A stretch of 16,190 nucleotides of DNA from the NCBI GenBank assembly GCA_002730365.1, contig PBZZ01000129.1:1-16190 (forward strand), in the 5' to 3' direction. This DNA is from Deltaproteobacteria bacterium (GTDB taxonomy: Bacteria; SAR324; NAC60-12). The notes under the pieces are model-generated. The model ran no database searches and was not told the DNA's origin. It saw only the letters and a list, made by a program, of their open reading frames with translations. A program made the translations under genes and the position numbers. Shown here piece after piece: positions 15,626 to 16,190 of the stretch; the first letter of the stretch is position 1, and every line of letters starts with the position of its first letter.

Positions 15626-16190
15626 TCACTGGGCCAGTGATTGCTGCATCGTGAAGGGCAGGGAATAATCTGGGAAAACCTTGCGCACTTCCTGGACTAC
15701 GAGATTCGGATTGGCCTTGAGCCGACTGGAAAAGCCTGAGAACACATGGGCCTTGCTGCAAAGGCAACCTCGCATTGCCTCTAGGCCGTCATGTGGTAGG
15801 TAAGGGAACTGCTCAACAACCTCTTCATCAATCAGAAACTCCATCACATTATCAAACACTTTCTTCAGTGGACGCACTGGCGTATCCATCTGTGCGTACC
15901 GTAGAACTAGCGCCCGAATGATGTGCTGAGGCGAAATGCTGATCGTCTGATTACGATGACGATTGCGATACAACAGATTGAAGAAATAGGTATCAGGCAG
16001 ACCTTTCTTGACGGGTTGGTATACCTGATGGCACTGACCATTCTCTCTGGCAAATTCAAAGCTGGCAGAGACTGGCGCTTCGGCCAATGAGTCTTCGCAG
16101 TAGAAGCCGAAATTGATGGCAATCTGTTCGATTCGGCAAGTTTCGGGATTGAGATAGCTGATCCGCACCGGCAGAACCTGATCGCGAGCA
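15626..16190 (-). CDS. Unrecognised protein, C-terminal part (5' end outside window)
   Basis: The frame stays open to the window edge, so the start is outside; 187 residues are visible. The GTG at 16168 could act as a start, but the preceding codons (VLPVRISYLN) are open and read like protein, so a longer gene is more likely. The fragment has no signal peptide or membrane segment in view. It is mixed alpha/beta with several cysteines, including a CLC triplet (visible residues 142-144), and a basic patch LLYRNRHRNQT. I do not recognise the family. It is the upstream neighbour of the photolyase gene on the same strand, 114 bases away, and may share its transcript. A DNA- or RNA-associated role would suit the basic patch but is only a guess. 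Confidence 0.65.
   Translation of the reverse strand, partial: ARDQVLPVRISYLNPETCRIEQIAINFGFYCEDSLAEAPVSASFEFARENGQCHQVYQPVKKGLPDTYFFNLLYRNRHRNQTISISPQHIIRALVLRYAQMDTPVRPLKKVFDNVMEFLIDEEVVEQFPYLPHDGLEAMRGCLCSKAHVFSGFSSRLKANPNLVVQEVRKVFPDYSLPFTMQQSLAQ

Overview
The window reads as a chromosomal stretch of a Gram-negative bacterium with an outer membrane. It carries BamA with five POTRA domains, a LolD-type lipoprotein-release ATPase, a TonB/TolA C-terminal-domain protein and zinc-free L33 and L28 paralogues. Base composition looks balanced and coding density is high. A lolD-bamA pair is common in deltaproteobacteria and in marine SAR324-like lineages, and a photolyase fits a light-exposed habitat. 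The taxon is an inference and was not tested.

Left part, plus strand (1-6099): the 3' end of class II fumarase (fumC), then a feedback-type class I DAHP synthase (first step of the shikimate pathway), then ribosomal proteins L33 and L28 as a two-gene unit with its own candidate promoter and a candidate terminator. After a short gap comes a second unit: a small membrane-anchored protein resembling FxLYD proteins, lolD and bamA. This links lipoprotein export from the inner membrane to outer-membrane protein assembly. No lolC/lolE permease gene is in view.

Centre (6149-11496): on the minus strand, convergent with bamA, is an unusually long GlnD-type protein (1146 aa) with nucleotidyltransferase, GlnD central, HD and two ACT domains. 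Divergent from it is an unrecognised soluble 420-aa protein. A 137-base gap rich in inverted repeats then leads to a small secreted protein of 95 aa.

Right part, minus strand (11502-16190): read in transcription order these are an unrecognised protein cut by the window edge, a class I photolyase, a GPH-family (MelB-like) transporter whose TTG start lies 2 bases after the photolyase stop, and a secreted protein with a basic linker and a TonB/TolA C-terminal domain. The last gene ends 5 bases from the end of the small secreted protein, tail to tail.

No tRNA, rRNA, CRISPR array, insertion sequence or phage gene was seen. Most genes are housekeeping. The least explained material is the structured leader at 11108-11199, the 420-aa protein, the enlarged GlnD, the secreted TonB/TolA-like protein with its small convergent neighbour, and the hairpin in front of the photolyase gene.
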